Assembly: GCF_013306565.1 (NCBI RefSeq)
Contig: NZ_PZPO01000001.1
Coordinates: forward strand, 620,001 to 684,000
Source of the DNA: Hyphomicrobium sulfonivorans
GTDB lineage: Bacteria > Pseudomonadota > Alphaproteobacteria > Rhizobiales > Hyphomicrobiaceae
Length of the DNA stretch: 64,000 nt
Direction: 5' to 3'
Under the pieces are notes generated by a model. That model searched no databases. It saw only the letters and a list, made by a program, of their open reading frames with translations, and was not told where the DNA came from. Made by a program: the position numbers and the translations under genes. Positions 34,471-43,731 of the stretch are shown piece after piece (the stretch's first letter is position 1; the number at the start of each line of letters is the position of its first letter).

Positions 34471-35640
34471 ATGCGGAAGTTCGGCTTCTGGTTCGACATT
34501 ACAGTGCGCGACGATGAGCGCGCGTTTCTTTACCGCGACGGCCGCTTTGAGCGCCTGCTGGCGCCAGGACGCACAATTGCGTTCGATCCGCTGCGCCAGC
34601 TCAGCGCTGAAATTGTGAAGGTGGTCCGTACGGAACTGAACGCCGAGCGCGCGCTGCTGCTTCAGCGCACGCACCGCGCGGTTGCCGAGCAGAACCTGGA
34701 GCTGGTGCAGACCAGCCCGACCGAAGTTGCGATTGTTTCACTCGACGGGACGCCGCGCCATCTGGTGCCCCCCAACAGCACACGTGCGTTCTGGCGCGTG
34801 CTGACGGCCGTTGATATCGAAGTGATCGACACCGCTGACGAACTGCGCGTGGCAAAGCAGCATATCAATCGGATTGACCTCGCCAACGCGACCAAGCTGG
34901 TCGTGTTTGCGATTGTCGACGCGCACGAGACCGGCCTGCTGACCGTCGATGGCGAGCTGAAGGAGCGGCTGTCGCCGGGCTTCCACGCGTTCTGGCAGAT
35001 TGGGCGCACGGTGAAGATCGCGAAGGTGGACATGCGTCCGCAGCCGCTTGAGGTGACGGCGCAGGAGATCCTGACCAAGGATCGCGTTGCCATCCGCATC
35101 ACTCTGACGGCGTTCATCAAGGTGACCGATCCGGAGAAAGCAACCAAGGCAGCGGCGGATGTCGCGGGCACGCTTTATCGGCTGGTGCAGTTTGCCATTC
35201 GCGAAGCCGTGGCGACGCGGACGCTGGATGAAATTCTGGCAGCGCGCGACACGATCGATCGCGAGGTGCAAACCTTCGTCGCCGAGCGAGCTGCGGATCT
35301 GGGCGTCGAGATCGGGGCAATTGGCGTCAAGGACATCATCCTGCCGGGTGACGTGCGCGAGCTGCTGAACAAGGTTGTAGAGGCGGAGCGTCTGGCGAAG
35401 GCCAACCTGATCCGCAGGCAGGAGGAGACAGCGGCAACACGCTCGCTGCTGAACACCGCGAAGCTGATGGAGGACAATCCGCTGCTGCTGCGGCTGAAGG
35501 AGCTGGAGGCGCTAGAGAAGCTGGTCGAGAAGGTGGGGCGGATCGATCTGCACACCGGCGGCAACGGCGGCGGTGCCGGCCTCGATGCTTTGCTGCAGAA
35601 CCTCTATCGCCTGAGCCGCGAGAAGCCGGATAACACCTGA
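34471..35640 (+). CDS. Slipin family SPFH-domain protein
   Basis: A 389-aa protein of the slipin branch of the stomatin/prohibitin (SPFH) superfamily. The N-terminal part is unusual, beginning 'MRKFGFWFDITVRDDERAFL' with a stretch of sensor-like beta strands, then the SPFH core ('LSPGFHAFWQIGRTVKIAKVDMRPQPLEVTAQEILTKDRV', bases about 34970-35090). The C-terminal helix 'VVEAERLAKANLIRRQEETAATRSLLNTA' is coiled-coil forming. No clear N-terminal membrane anchor is present, so it may lie at the membrane by other means or be soluble. Stomatin-like proteins scaffold membrane proteases; the partner here is not visible. The ATG at 34471 is weakly preceded by GGATAG. Confidence 0.82.
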   Translation: MRKFGFWFDITVRDDERAFLYRDGRFERLLAPGRTIAFDPLRQLSAEIVKVVRTELNAERALLLQRTHRAVAEQNLELVQTSPTEVAIVSLDGTPRHLVPPNSTRAFWRVLTAVDIEVIDTADELRVAKQHINRIDLANATKLVVFAIVDAHETGLLTVDGELKERLSPGFHAFWQIGRTVKIAKVDMRPQPLEVTAQEILTKDRVAIRITLTAFIKVTDPEKATKAAADVAGTLYRLVQFAIREAVATRTLDEILAARDTIDREVQTFVAERAADLGVEIGAIGVKDIILPGDVRELLNKVVEAERLAKANLIRRQEETAATRSLLNTAKLMEDNPLLLRLKELEALEKLVEKVGRIDLHTGGNGGGAGLDALLQNLYRLSREKPDNT

Positions 35641-35693
35641 CATCGGCAGCGTGCTGGTGCGCATCCTGCTGCTTCGATGCTGCGTTCGAAAAC

Positions 35694-35731
35694 AAAAGAG
35701 GCGCTCGGAATGTTCCGGGCGCCTCTTTTTT
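35694..35731. terminator. Bidirectional rho-independent terminator
   Basis: A long hairpin between the slipin gene (+) and the SGNH hydrolase gene (-). The left arm runs 35694-35710 and begins AAAAGAGGCGC; the right arm runs 35713-35731 and ends GCGCCTCTTTTTT. The A-tract on one side and T-tract on the other allow termination in both directions. Confidence 0.88.
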
Positions 35732-35763
35732 GATTCAGCCGTTGGCCGTCTCAGTGACGATGA

Positions 35764-36666
35764 TCAGCGCAGCGGCGCCTTCAGCGTGCCAGCGCGCTTG
35801 GCGGTTTCGGCAGGATACTTCATCTGCACTACTGCCTTTTGCGGCGTGAAAGCATCGCCCACTTCATCCTGCAGCGCTTCGGCCACGATGCGGCCCAGGC
35901 AGCCATAACCGGCATCGCTGAGGTGGAAGCCATCGGCCGCCAACAGCTGCTGCGCCGTGTATTGGGCCGAGCTGACCAGATGCTTCATGATCGCATAGCG
36001 CCGCAGCACCGGGATGCCGCGTTGCTCCGCAATCTGGCGAATGGAAGCCAGATAGAGCGGGAAGCTGCTGACCTTTTCGGAGCGCGGATAATACTGCATG
36101 TCGAGCAGCACGATGTCGATGCCGGCCTGCTGCATCTGCTCGATGCCCGCCACTACGGTGGCGCGGAACTTGTCGAGCGGAACGCCGCGCAGTGCATCGT
36201 TGACGCCCGTCTGCCAGATGACCAGCGTGGGCTTGCGCGCGATCACATCCTTTTTGATGCGCTTCAGCATATGCGTGGCGAGCTGACCGCCGACGCCCAT
36301 GTTCTCGACCTTGATGGTGCTGCCCGGAAAGCGACGGCGCAGTTCTGCCTGCAGCTTTACCGGATAACTGGCGTTGGGGCTGGAGGCGCCAACACCCTGC
36401 GTGCTCGATGAACCCAGAGCGATGATGCTGACAGGCTTGCCATCAGCGAGCGCCGCCGTGAACTTCGGTAGCGGCGCTTTGAAACGCACCAGCGTATCCG
36501 GTGCTTCACAGGTGGCGTTGGCTGACGCGGGCGAAACCAACGCCAGCGAGACAGCTATGCTTGCAATTGCTGCGAAGGCGCAGCGGATCGACGGACGGTT
36601 GCAAACCGGCGCAGCGATGGCACGAAGCCAAAATCGGTGCTGCGGTTGCGCTGCGCTACTATCCAT
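35764..36666 (-). CDS. SGNH/GDSL hydrolase, exported
   Basis: A 300-aa exported esterase. The N-terminus contains a signal peptide (hydrophobic core at about residues 31-46, cut near 'SPASANA'). Block I is 'SIIALGSSSTQGVG' with catalytic Ser, block II has Gly in 'NMGVGGQL', block III has Asn in 'IWQTGVNDAL', and block V 'DGFHLSDAGYG' supplies Asp and His. Its first 112 nt overlap the 3' end of opgC in another frame, which implies translational coupling. Next to an OpgC-type acyltransferase, a deacylase or acyl transfer role on a periplasmic glucan is a reasonable inference. No in-frame ATG lies after the overlap, which supports the long overlap as real. Confidence 0.85.
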   Translation of the reverse strand: MDSSAAQPQHRFWLRAIAAPVCNRPSIRCAFAAIASIAVSLALVSPASANATCEAPDTLVRFKAPLPKFTAALADGKPVSIIALGSSSTQGVGASSPNASYPVKLQAELRRRFPGSTIKVENMGVGGQLATHMLKRIKKDVIARKPTLVIWQTGVNDALRGVPLDKFRATVVAGIEQMQQAGIDIVLLDMQYYPRSEKVSSFPLYLASIRQIAEQRGIPVLRRYAIMKHLVSSAQYTAQQLLAADGFHLSDAGYGCLGRIVAEALQDEVGDAFTPQKAVVQMKYPAETAKRAGTLKAPLR

Positions 36667-37745
36667 GCAGTCCCCAACAGTATCCCGATACCCACGGTGT
36701 TGATCAGGATCTGTAGAGCAAGTCCCTTACCGAGTTCAACCATTACAATCCAACCGATAAATGACAGGATTGTGCCAACGCAGAAGACTTCCAATGAGTG
36801 ACGGCCACAGCGACCTATAGCCATCGCCCAAGGACGCGTAAGAAACGCACTTTGAGGGGCCATCAGCACCAGAACGAGATAGCCAAGTGCTACAACGTTC
36901 ATAAGACGCCAAAGAGAGACGTAAGTTTTATCCATATGCCCGAGCGGATTCGCCGCAAGCAAACGCGTCTGTTCCAAGCCCGGAATCTGCGTCCATGGCG
37001 CGATAGCGATAAACGCAAAAGCGAGATAAGCAGCAGCGAGCGCAACGAGTGGGCGCGAAGCCTGCACCGTTACTTTGCGCGTGAAGTGCGCCGTCAACGC
37101 GCCGACAGTTATGATGAGCTGCCAGGCAAACGGGTTGAATACCCAACCTCGCGAATGCTGCATGCTCGGCAGGTTCATCGTCACCACGTTGGCGACGGCC
37201 CACAGACCAAACGACAGCACCAGCGCCTGCCATGGATTGCGATGGATGAGCCAAAGCACAAGCGGCATCCAGAACATCAGCAACACAATGTAGAGCGGCA
37301 GGATGTTGAGCAGGTTCGGCTGATTGGCGAGCAACGCCGCCTGCACCGCTGAGCGCAGCGGATCGATAGAGAAGACATGTACGCCGATATTCTTGGCGTA
37401 TGAGAACTTGCCGAAGTAGGCCGCCGCGAGCGTGAGGCCGATGCCGCAGATAACAATCAGCGCAAGGTGCCAGAAATAAATGTCGCGCACGCGCTCATAG
37501 ACCCGCAGCGTGCCGGCCTTGAATCCCTGATGCTCGAACGTGCGGCTGTAAGCCAGCACAGCGGAGAAGCCCGCAAGCAGCACGAACACTTCCGCAGCAT
37601 CCGCGAAACCGAAATTCCGCAGGGTGAATTTCGCGAACACGTTGTCCGGCACGTGATCCACGAAGATGAAGATCAGCGCCAGGCCGCGAAAAAAGTCGAT
37701 TCTGAGGTCGCGCCGTGAAAGAGAGCTTATTTCGCCCTTCGGCAT
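36555..37745 (-). CDS. opgC: OpgC-family membrane acyltransferase
   Basis: A 396-aa polytopic protein with about ten transmembrane helices. The start 'RRDLRIDFFRGLALIFIFVDHVPDNV' contains the conserved Arg, Asp and His of OpgC proteins, which transfer succinyl groups onto osmoregulated periplasmic glucans. The pattern 'FFRG', 'DH' and 'FVLLAGFSAVLAY' matches the family. I take ATG 37745, with a GTG at 37754 as an alternative. Its end overlaps the SGNH hydrolase gene by 112 nt. The two genes form a small operon, likely modifying glucans at the cell envelope. Confidence 0.88.
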   Translation of the reverse strand: MPKGEISSLSRRDLRIDFFRGLALIFIFVDHVPDNVFAKFTLRNFGFADAAEVFVLLAGFSAVLAYSRTFEHQGFKAGTLRVYERVRDIYFWHLALIVICGIGLTLAAAYFGKFSYAKNIGVHVFSIDPLRSAVQAALLANQPNLLNILPLYIVLLMFWMPLVLWLIHRNPWQALVLSFGLWAVANVVTMNLPSMQHSRGWVFNPFAWQLIITVGALTAHFTRKVTVQASRPLVALAAAYLAFAFIAIAPWTQIPGLEQTRLLAANPLGHMDKTYVSLWRLMNVVALGYLVLVLMAPQSAFLTRPWAMAIGRCGRHSLEVFCVGTILSFIGWIVMVELGKGLALQILINTVGIGILLGTAWIVAQRNRSTDFGFVPSLRRFATVRRSAAPSQQLQA

Positions 37746-38084
37746 GGTTCCCACCTAAGCCGCTGATAGGAAAGTGACACCGGAACGGGCACACTGCACG
37801 TTCCAGTTAACCCAAACAACGCGACACGACAGTCGCCAGTTCCTGAAAGGTAATTGCGGCGCGACGGGGGCCTCGCAGGACAACCTGCCTTGAGACGACA
37901 ACCAACTCTGCATAGTCCGACGTCCAATGGCACCCGGAGCGTACTGACCGGAGAGGATCAGCGATTCCGCCTGAACGCCACATGAACCGCGCGTTAGGGA
38001 TGAAAATCGGGCCATCGCCCGCGCGCGAAATTGTCCAGGGACGAGGCCAACGCAGCCCAGCGAAGCACCTCGCCAACCTGCGTC
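37746..38084. other. Intergenic region, no gene seen
   Basis: 339 bases between opgC (-) and the end of bioZ (-). Open frames are short and look like composition shadows. No clear hairpin terminator for the bio operon is seen, and no palindromic element of the gene-end family. The opgC promoter should be in the part next to 37746, but I see no convincing boxes. Confidence 0.6.
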
Positions 38085-39071
38085 TCAGCAGCGGTAGACG
38101 ACCGCGCCACCGGTGAGGCCCGCTCCCGCTGCGCACATCAGCAGCGACTGCCCCGGTTGCACCTGCCCCGCCTCCATCGCCAGTGAGAGCGTGAAGGGTA
38201 TGGTTGCCGCCGAACTGTTGCCGAAGGCCGCGACGCTGCTCAGCACCCGTTCGCTCGGCATGCCGAGTTGCTTCGACACAGCCGCGATGATCCGGCCATT
38301 GGCCTGGTGCGGCACAAGCCAGTCCATCTGGCCCAGCTCGAGCGCCGACATCGCGAGCGCCTTCTGCGATGCATCGGACATCATCTCAACGGCCCGCACG
38401 AACACCGCCTTGCCATCGGTGATGGTCATCAGCGTTTCTTCGATAGGCAGGTCAGCGGCGAACGGCCGACGGCTGCCGCCGCCAGCAATCTGGATCAGCC
38501 CGTAGGCGCTGCCATCGGTGGCGAGACTGACGCCGAGCACACCGGTGTCGGCGCGATCGGTTGGCAGCAGCACGACGGCGCCAGCGGCATCGGCGAATAA
38601 AACAGAGCTGGCCCTCTCCGCCGGATTGATGCGGCGGGAAAGAATGTTCGCCGCCACCACCAGCACGGGCGCCCGGTGAATGCGTGCGAAGCTGTCGCCC
38701 AGCGCAAGCGCATAAAGGAAGCCGCCGCAGGCGCCGGCCATGTCGATGCCGCCGGAGTTGGTGAGGCCGAGCTTATGCGTGAGCAGCGGCGCCGATGGCG
38801 GTAGCGGATTATCCGGCGTGCTGGTGGCCAGCAGCGTCAGCGCGACGGCAGCGCGATCGATGCCGGCATTACGCAGCGCCATGTCGGCGGCCGGGAAGGC
38901 GATGTCGGTGAGCGCCTGCTCCGGCGCTGCATAACGGCGCTCTTCGATGCCGGTGCGCCGCTTGATCCACCCGGGCTCAAGACCCAGGCGCTGTTCGATC
39001 TCGGCGTTAGTGACGCGCTGCTCCGGCGCATAATGTCCGGCGCCTGCGATTGTTGTTCCAGCGATGCTCAT
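38085..39071 (-). CDS. bioZ: Beta-ketoacyl-ACP synthase III-like BioZ
   Basis: A 328-aa FabH-fold ketosynthase. The catalytic Cys is Cys115 in 'MAGACGGFLYAL', His is in 'VPHQANGRI' and Asn in 'FGNSSAAT'. As the last gene of bioBFDA it matches BioZ of Agrobacterium, Brucella and Mesorhizobium, which condenses glutaryl-CoA with malonyl-ACP to start pimelate synthesis and so replaces the BioC-BioH route. The ATG at 39071 overlaps the bioA stop (ATGA); a longer frame to 39092 lies inside bioA. The role is inferred from operon position; a housekeeping fabH would usually sit with plsX. Confidence 0.92.
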   Translation of the reverse strand: MSIAGTTIAGAGHYAPEQRVTNAEIEQRLGLEPGWIKRRTGIEERRYAAPEQALTDIAFPAADMALRNAGIDRAAVALTLLATSTPDNPLPPSAPLLTHKLGLTNSGGIDMAGACGGFLYALALGDSFARIHRAPVLVVAANILSRRINPAERASSVLFADAAGAVVLLPTDRADTGVLGVSLATDGSAYGLIQIAGGGSRRPFAADLPIEETLMTITDGKAVFVRAVEMMSDASQKALAMSALELGQMDWLVPHQANGRIIAAVSKQLGMPSERVLSSVAAFGNSSAATIPFTLSLAMEAGQVQPGQSLLMCAAGAGLTGGAVVYRC

Positions 39072-40345
39072 GCGGTTTGCCTCGCCAGCCAATCCGGCGC
39101 GTCGGCAATGGCGCTGTACACGAGATCAAGCTCCTGCCCGGTGATGCAATAGGGGGGCATGACGTAAATGGTATTGCCCAGCGGCCGCAGCAATACGCCG
39201 CGCTCAAGGAAGTAGCGCGACAGCGCGGGCGCCACGCTGGCGAGATAACCGCCGTCGGCCACCTTAAAATCAAGCGCTGCGATGGTGCCGAGCTGACGAA
39301 CATTTTCGAAATGCGGATTGTCTCGGAACGCTGCCAGGCGCGCGGCGTGCGCATCGACCAATGCGGCCAGACGATCGACAACCGGCTCATCGCGCCAGAT
39401 TTCGAGATTGGCGACCGCAGCCGCGCAGGCGATCGGGTTGGCGGTGTAGGAACTGGAATGGAAGAACATGCGCGAACGGTCATGCGAACGGTGCGCGTCA
39501 AAAATCGGCGCCGTGCACAGCGTCGCCGCCAGCGGCATCGACCCGCCGGTGATGCCCTTGGCGAGACACATGATGTCCGGCGCAATGGTAGCAACATCGC
39601 ACGCCAGCATCCGGCCCGTACGGCCCCAGCCGGTCATCACCTCGTCGGCAATCAGCAGCACACCATGGGCATCGGCGACACGGCGCAATTCACGCAGCAC
39701 GCTTGCGTCGTACATCAGCATGCCGCCCGCGCCTAGGATCAACGGCTCAACGATCAGCGCGGCAACATCGCCGGCAGCGCACGCGGCTGCAAACGCATCG
39801 ATGGTGAGCTGCTCGTTGCCAGCGGATGGAAACGGAATGCGCAGCACATCGAACAACAGCGGCTCATATGGGCTGCTGAACACCCCGCGCGCGCCGACCG
39901 ACATGCTGCCAACCGTGTCGCCGTGATAGGCATGCTCAAACGCAACGATGCGGCTGCGCGCTTCGCCAATGTTGCGGAAGTAGCCGAGCGCCATTTTCAA
40001 CGCGACCTCGACCGACGTTGAGCCGCTGTCAGAAAAAAAGACGTGTTCAAGTCCGCGCGGCGCAAAATCAATCAGGCCGCGGGCCAGCGTCTCGGCGGGC
40101 TCGTGCGTGAAACCGGCGAAGATCACCTGATCCAGCGTCTGCGCCTGCTGCGAAATGGCATCGACAATTTTTGGATGGCAGTGCCCGTGCGTGATCACCC
40201 ACCACGACGAAATCGCATCCAGCAACTTCGTGCCGTCGCGCGTTTCAAGCCAGGCGCCGGAAGCTGACGCAATCGGCATCATCGACGGCAGCAGGCCGTG
40301 CTGCGTGAATGGATGCCAGATCGGACTGCCGGACCTGTTCGTCAT
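39068..40345 (-). CDS. bioA: Adenosylmethionine--8-amino-7-oxononanoate transaminase
   Basis: PLP enzyme that makes 7,8-diaminopelargonate (DAPA) from KAPA with S-adenosylmethionine as amino donor. The 425-aa length is normal. It shows '[15 protein letters not shown]', '[12 protein letters not shown]', the Asp in '[15 protein letters not shown]', and the Schiff-base Lys in '[13 protein letters not shown]'. The start overlaps the bioD stop by 4 nt and the end overlaps bioZ by 4 nt, so translation is coupled along the operon. Confidence 0.97.
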   Translation of the reverse strand: MTNRSGSPIWHPFTQHGLLPSMMPIASASGAWLETRDGTKLLDAISSWWVITHGHCHPKIVDAISQQAQTLDQVIFAGFTHEPAETLARGLIDFAPRGLEHVFFSDSGSTSVEVALKMALGYFRNIGEARSRIVAFEHAYHGDTVGSMSVGARGVFSSPYEPLLFDVLRIPFPSAGNEQLTIDAFAAACAAGDVAALIVEPLILGAGGMLMYDASVLRELRRVADAHGVLLIADEVMTGWGRTGRMLACDVATIAPDIMCLAKGITGGSMPLAATLCTAPIFDAHRSHDRSRMFFHSSSYTANPIACAAAVANLEIWRDEPVVDRLAALVDAHAARLAAFRDNPHFENVRQLGTIAALDFKVADGGYLASVAPALSRYFLERGVLLRPLGNTIYVMPPYCITGQELDLVYSAIADAPDWLARQTA

Positions 40346-41025
40346 GGCGCGGACGGGTGCGCAGACGATGGCGGCGCAACAGGAGCAGCTGCGATAAAAT
40401 CAGCGGTACGGAAGTTGGCAGCAAATGCAGCGGAAAGCGAGGCGGGCGAAAGCTCATCGAGATGCGGCAGGCGACCCAAGCGACGCGTGCCGCCCATGGT
40501 GACAATGGTGCTTTCCGAATCCGACATGCTGTCGCCAATGAAAGCGACGCCGAGCAACGGAACGCCACGACGCTGCAGTGCTTCGATGGACAACAGGCTG
40601 TGATTGATTGTGCCCAGCCGGGTTGAGGCGACGAGCACGACTGGCAATTGCCAGCGCGCATAAAGATCAAGCTGCAGGTAGTCACGCCGCAGCGGCACCA
40701 TCAAACCACCGGCGCCTTCAATGACAAGCGGTGTGCCACGGGGCGTGGCGGGAATGGCCGAAAGAGTTTCGACGTCGATCTCTATGCCATCGCGCTCGGC
40801 TGCAAGATGCGGCGATGCCGGCGTCTTCAGACGATAGGTTTCAGGCAGAATGTTTTCCCTATCGGCCGCTGCCAGACGGCGAACGGTTTCGCTGTCGGTC
40901 GGTCCGGACAAACCAGCTTGCACCGGCTTCCAGTAAGCGCCGCCCAGGGCCGAAACCAATGCAGCTGAAAACACCGTCTTGCCGATGCCCGTATCGGTCC
41001 CCGTCACGACGATTGTCGCGCTCAT
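40342..41025 (-). CDS. bioD: Dethiobiotin synthase
   Basis: ATP-dependent carboxylation and ring closure of DAPA to dethiobiotin. The 227-aa protein opens with the P-loop '[17 protein letters not shown]'. 'YWKPVQAGL' supplies the substrate-binding Lys, and '[15 protein letters not shown]' and '[17 protein letters not shown]' are standard motifs. It overlaps bioF by 4 nt and bioA by 4 nt. Confidence 0.96.
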   Translation of the reverse strand: MSATIVVTGTDTGIGKTVFSAALVSALGGAYWKPVQAGLSGPTDSETVRRLAAADRENILPETYRLKTPASPHLAAERDGIEIDVETLSAIPATPRGTPLVIEGAGGLMVPLRRDYLQLDLYARWQLPVVLVASTRLGTINHSLLSIEALQRRGVPLLGVAFIGDSMSDSESTIVTMGGTRRLGRLPHLDELSPASLSAAFAANFRTADFIAAAPVAPPSSAHPSAP

Positions 41026-42155
41026 GACTGCAGCCTCTCCAACTCCTCGGCGAGCGCATCGATCACAGCGGCGACCTGCGCTTCATCAACGTTCAACGTC
41101 AGCATCAGGCGTAGTCGCGCGGTGCCCTCCGGCACGGTTGGCGGACGCACGGCGCGGATGTCGAACCCACGCTGCTGCATGGCGGAGGCAAGACGCGTTG
41201 CGCGCTCGTCCGAGCCGACAATGACAGGCTGAATATGCGTGCCGGAAACCGGCAGACCGCAACGCTCGTTCAATCGCGCGCCAGCAAACGCAACCAGCGC
41301 AGCCAGCTTATCGCGCCGTGCCGCGCCGAAGCGGCTGACAAGCAGAGACGCGCGCACAACCGATGTAATCAGCGGCGACGGCGCAGTGGCATAAATGAAG
41401 GGGCGCGATCGATTGATGATGTAGTCGCAAAGGATTTTGGGGCCGGTGACCAGCGCACCCATGGCGCCCAGCGCCTTGCCGCACGTGTGCAGAGCGACGA
41501 CGTTTTCGCGCCCTTCAAGCGCCGCACCCAGCCCCCGCCCCATTGGCCCCATAACGCCGGTGGCGTGTGCTTCGTCGATGACGAGAACACCGCTGTGGCG
41601 GTCGGCAATGGCGATGAGCTCATCCAGCGGCGCGGCATCGCCGTCCATGCTGTAAAGGCTCTCAACAGCAATCCAGGGCGTGCCCGTGCCACCGTTGGCG
41701 CGCCAATGCGTGATCGCGTCCTCGACCGCCTGGGCATCGTTATGACGGGCCGGGACGCAATCCGCTTTGCCCAGCCGCATTCCATCGTGAACCGATGCAT
41801 GGATCAGTTCGTCGTAAACAACCAGATCGCCGCGCTGAGGCAGCGTTGAGAAGATCGCAAGATTGGCCAGAAAGCCACCGCCGAAAAACAGCGCGCACTC
41901 AGCACCAAAGAATGCTGCCGCTTCTGCTTCCAGCGCTTCGTGTTCGCGATCGTTACCGCGCAACAGCCGCGATCCGCCGGAGCCAATGGAAACATCGCGC
42001 AGCACAGCTGAACGCGCAGCATCGCGCAACTCAGTTGAGCGCGCGAGTGCGAGGTAATCGTTAGAGCTGAAATCAAGGCCGGTTGCCGGTGCGAGCGCCC
42101 GAAGGCGCCCGCGTCGCGTCAGCGCTTCAAGCGCACGCTCATGGCTCTTGTACAT
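41022..42155 (-). CDS. bioF: 8-amino-7-oxononanoate synthase
   Basis: PLP-dependent condensation of pimeloyl-ACP (or CoA) with alanine to give KAPA. The 377-aa protein has 'FSSNDYLAL', '[11 protein letters not shown]', '[15 protein letters not shown]' and the Schiff-base Lys in '[11 protein letters not shown]'. It overlaps the 3' end of bioB by 17 nt. It takes the pimeloyl chain started by BioZ. Confidence 0.96.
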   Translation of the reverse strand: MYKSHERALEALTRRGRLRALAPATGLDFSSNDYLALARSTELRDAARSAVLRDVSIGSGGSRLLRGNDREHEALEAEAAAFFGAECALFFGGGFLANLAIFSTLPQRGDLVVYDELIHASVHDGMRLGKADCVPARHNDAQAVEDAITHWRANGGTGTPWIAVESLYSMDGDAAPLDELIAIADRHSGVLVIDEAHATGVMGPMGRGLGAALEGRENVVALHTCGKALGAMGALVTGPKILCDYIINRSRPFIYATAPSPLITSVVRASLLVSRFGAARRDKLAALVAFAGARLNERCGLPVSGTHIQPVIVGSDERATRLASAMQQRGFDIRAVRPPTVPEGTARLRLMLTLNVDEAQVAAVIDALAEELERLQS

Positions 42156-43185
42156 CGCCCTGCTCGCCCGCTCCGTTCTTGAGTTCGAGCGGCTTCAAGC
42201 CCAGCTTTTCAAACAGCACGGCATCGCTGTCTTCGCCGGGGTTGTCAGTTGTCAGCAGCGTGTCGCCAATGAAGATGGAATTGGCGCCGGCGAAGAAACA
42301 CAGAGCCTGCGTCTCGTCGCTCATCTCGGTACGGCCAGCGGACAGACGGACAAACGACTGGGGCATCATGATGCGTGCAAGTGCGATGGTGCGCACGAAA
42401 TTGATACCGTCGATCTTTTCCGCATCCGCCATCGGCGTACCCGGAATGGGGATCAGCATGTTGATCGGCACGCTTTCCGGATGCTCGGGAAGGTTGGCCA
42501 GCGTCAACAGCATGTCGACGCGATCTTCCGGCTCCTCGCCCATGCCGACGATGCCACCACAGCAGACCTTGATGCCGGCCTCACGCACACGCGACAGCGT
42601 ATCGAGGCGATCGGCGAACGTGCGCGTCGTGATGACCTTGTCGTAGTAGCGCTCGGACGTGTCGATGTTGTGGTTGTAGTAATCGAGACCGGCGTGCTTG
42701 AGCTGCATGACGTCATCGTCGGACAACATGCCGAGCGTCATGCAAGTCTCCATGCCCATCTCCTTCACGCCCTCAACCATCGCGCACAGCGTTTCCATGT
42801 CGCGGTTCTTGGGCGAACGCCACGCAGCACCCATGCAGTAGCGGGTAGCGCCCTGCTCCTTGGCCTTGCGCGCTTCGGAGAGAACGCGCTCCACCTGCAT
42901 CAGCTTGCTGGCCTTGAGGCCGGACGAGTGATGCGCTGACTGGCTGCAGTAACCGCAGTTTTCCGCACAGCCGCCGGTCTTGATCGACAGCAGCCGGCTG
43001 CACTGCACAGAGTTGGGTTCGAAATATCGACGGTGAATCGTGTGAGCCTTGAACAACAGGTCGTTGAACGGCGCATCATAAAGAGCCTGCGCTTCCTCGC
43101 GTGACCAGTCATGGCGCACCGAGCGGTCGGCAGATTGGCTCGTCCCTACGGATGCATGGGACGTCCGCAGCTCCATTATTTGCAT
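42139..43185 (-). CDS. bioB: Biotin synthase
   Basis: Radical SAM enzyme that inserts sulfur into dethiobiotin. The 4Fe-4S cysteines are Cys73, Cys77 and Cys80 in '[13 protein letters not shown]', and '[13 protein letters not shown]' and 'GGIVGMGE' are family motifs. I start at ATG 43185 (348 aa), with GGAGGA 6-11 nt upstream; the open frame runs to 43359 but that part is unlike BioB. It is the first gene of the operon bioB-F-D-A-Z, all overlapping. The promoter must lie in 43186-43731; an inverted repeat sits 33 nt before the start. Confidence 0.97.
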   Translation of the reverse strand: MQIMELRTSHASVGTSQSADRSVRHDWSREEAQALYDAPFNDLLFKAHTIHRRYFEPNSVQCSRLLSIKTGGCAENCGYCSQSAHHSSGLKASKLMQVERVLSEARKAKEQGATRYCMGAAWRSPKNRDMETLCAMVEGVKEMGMETCMTLGMLSDDDVMQLKHAGLDYYNHNIDTSERYYDKVITTRTFADRLDTLSRVREAGIKVCCGGIVGMGEEPEDRVDMLLTLANLPEHPESVPINMLIPIPGTPMADAEKIDGINFVRTIALARIMMPQSFVRLSAGRTEMSDETQALCFFAGANSIFIGDTLLTTDNPGEDSDAVLFEKLGLKPLELKNGAGEQGDVQEP

Positions 43186-43217
43186 AAAGCTTCCTCCAAG
43201 GCCGGCCATCTGCAGCC

Positions 43218-43234
43218 AACAACGCCCCGTTGTT
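43218..43234 (-). promoter_or_regulatory. Inverted repeat in the bioB leader
   Basis: Perfect 7-bp arms AACAACG and CGTTGTT around CCC, 33 bases before the bioB start codon and just before its ribosome binding site. It could be an operator or an mRNA hairpin. It does not match the BioR box (TTATNNATAA type). Confidence 0.5.
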
Positions 43235-43537
43235 TGCACCGGGCTGAAAATACCCGCAAGGGCGAAAGGACGAACCGATACGCTGTGTCGCCAATAATAC
43301 TTGTAGCCGCCGCTTGCTCCGAGCGAAACGCAGCCTCTGCCGCAACCCCAGATCATCAATCCGGACTACCAAACAAAAACAATCGAAACATGGAACATAG
43401 TTAACGTAACAACATTTGCGCCGTGCACGTATTAGTTTTGCGGGGCGCATGTCGATATTGCGCCCGCGTGTCGCACCTTTAAGTTGAGTAGCTGAAATAG
43501 ACGTGGACAACCCCAGTGCAACATGACCTAATGCGGG

Positions 43538-43556
43538 TTATAGTTAATCGCGATTA
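43538..43556. promoter_or_regulatory. Operator-like palindromes between bioB and gntR
   Basis: In the 546-base divergent region (43186-43731). TTATAGTTAA at 43538-43547 differs by one base from the BioR consensus TTATAGATAA. It overlaps TAATCGCGATTA at 43545-43556, a perfect 12-bp palindrome. Between them and gntR, an imperfect inverted repeat AGTGCACAT/ATATGCACT lies at 43573-43581 and 43609-43617. No gene is seen in the region. The binding protein is unknown. Confidence 0.4.
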
Positions 43557-43731
43557 TTATACAGTACTTCGAAGTGCACATGGTTTTGAAGATAATGGCG
43601 TACGCGTCATATGCACTGCAAAGGTTTCGTATTTCGCGTTGCCGGACATTGGCGGGCCAGAGGCGGGGCCAACAAATGCTCCATAGTTCCTTTGGCTCGG
43701 AGGCAAGTCACTCAAACCTTCGAGGCTCCCT

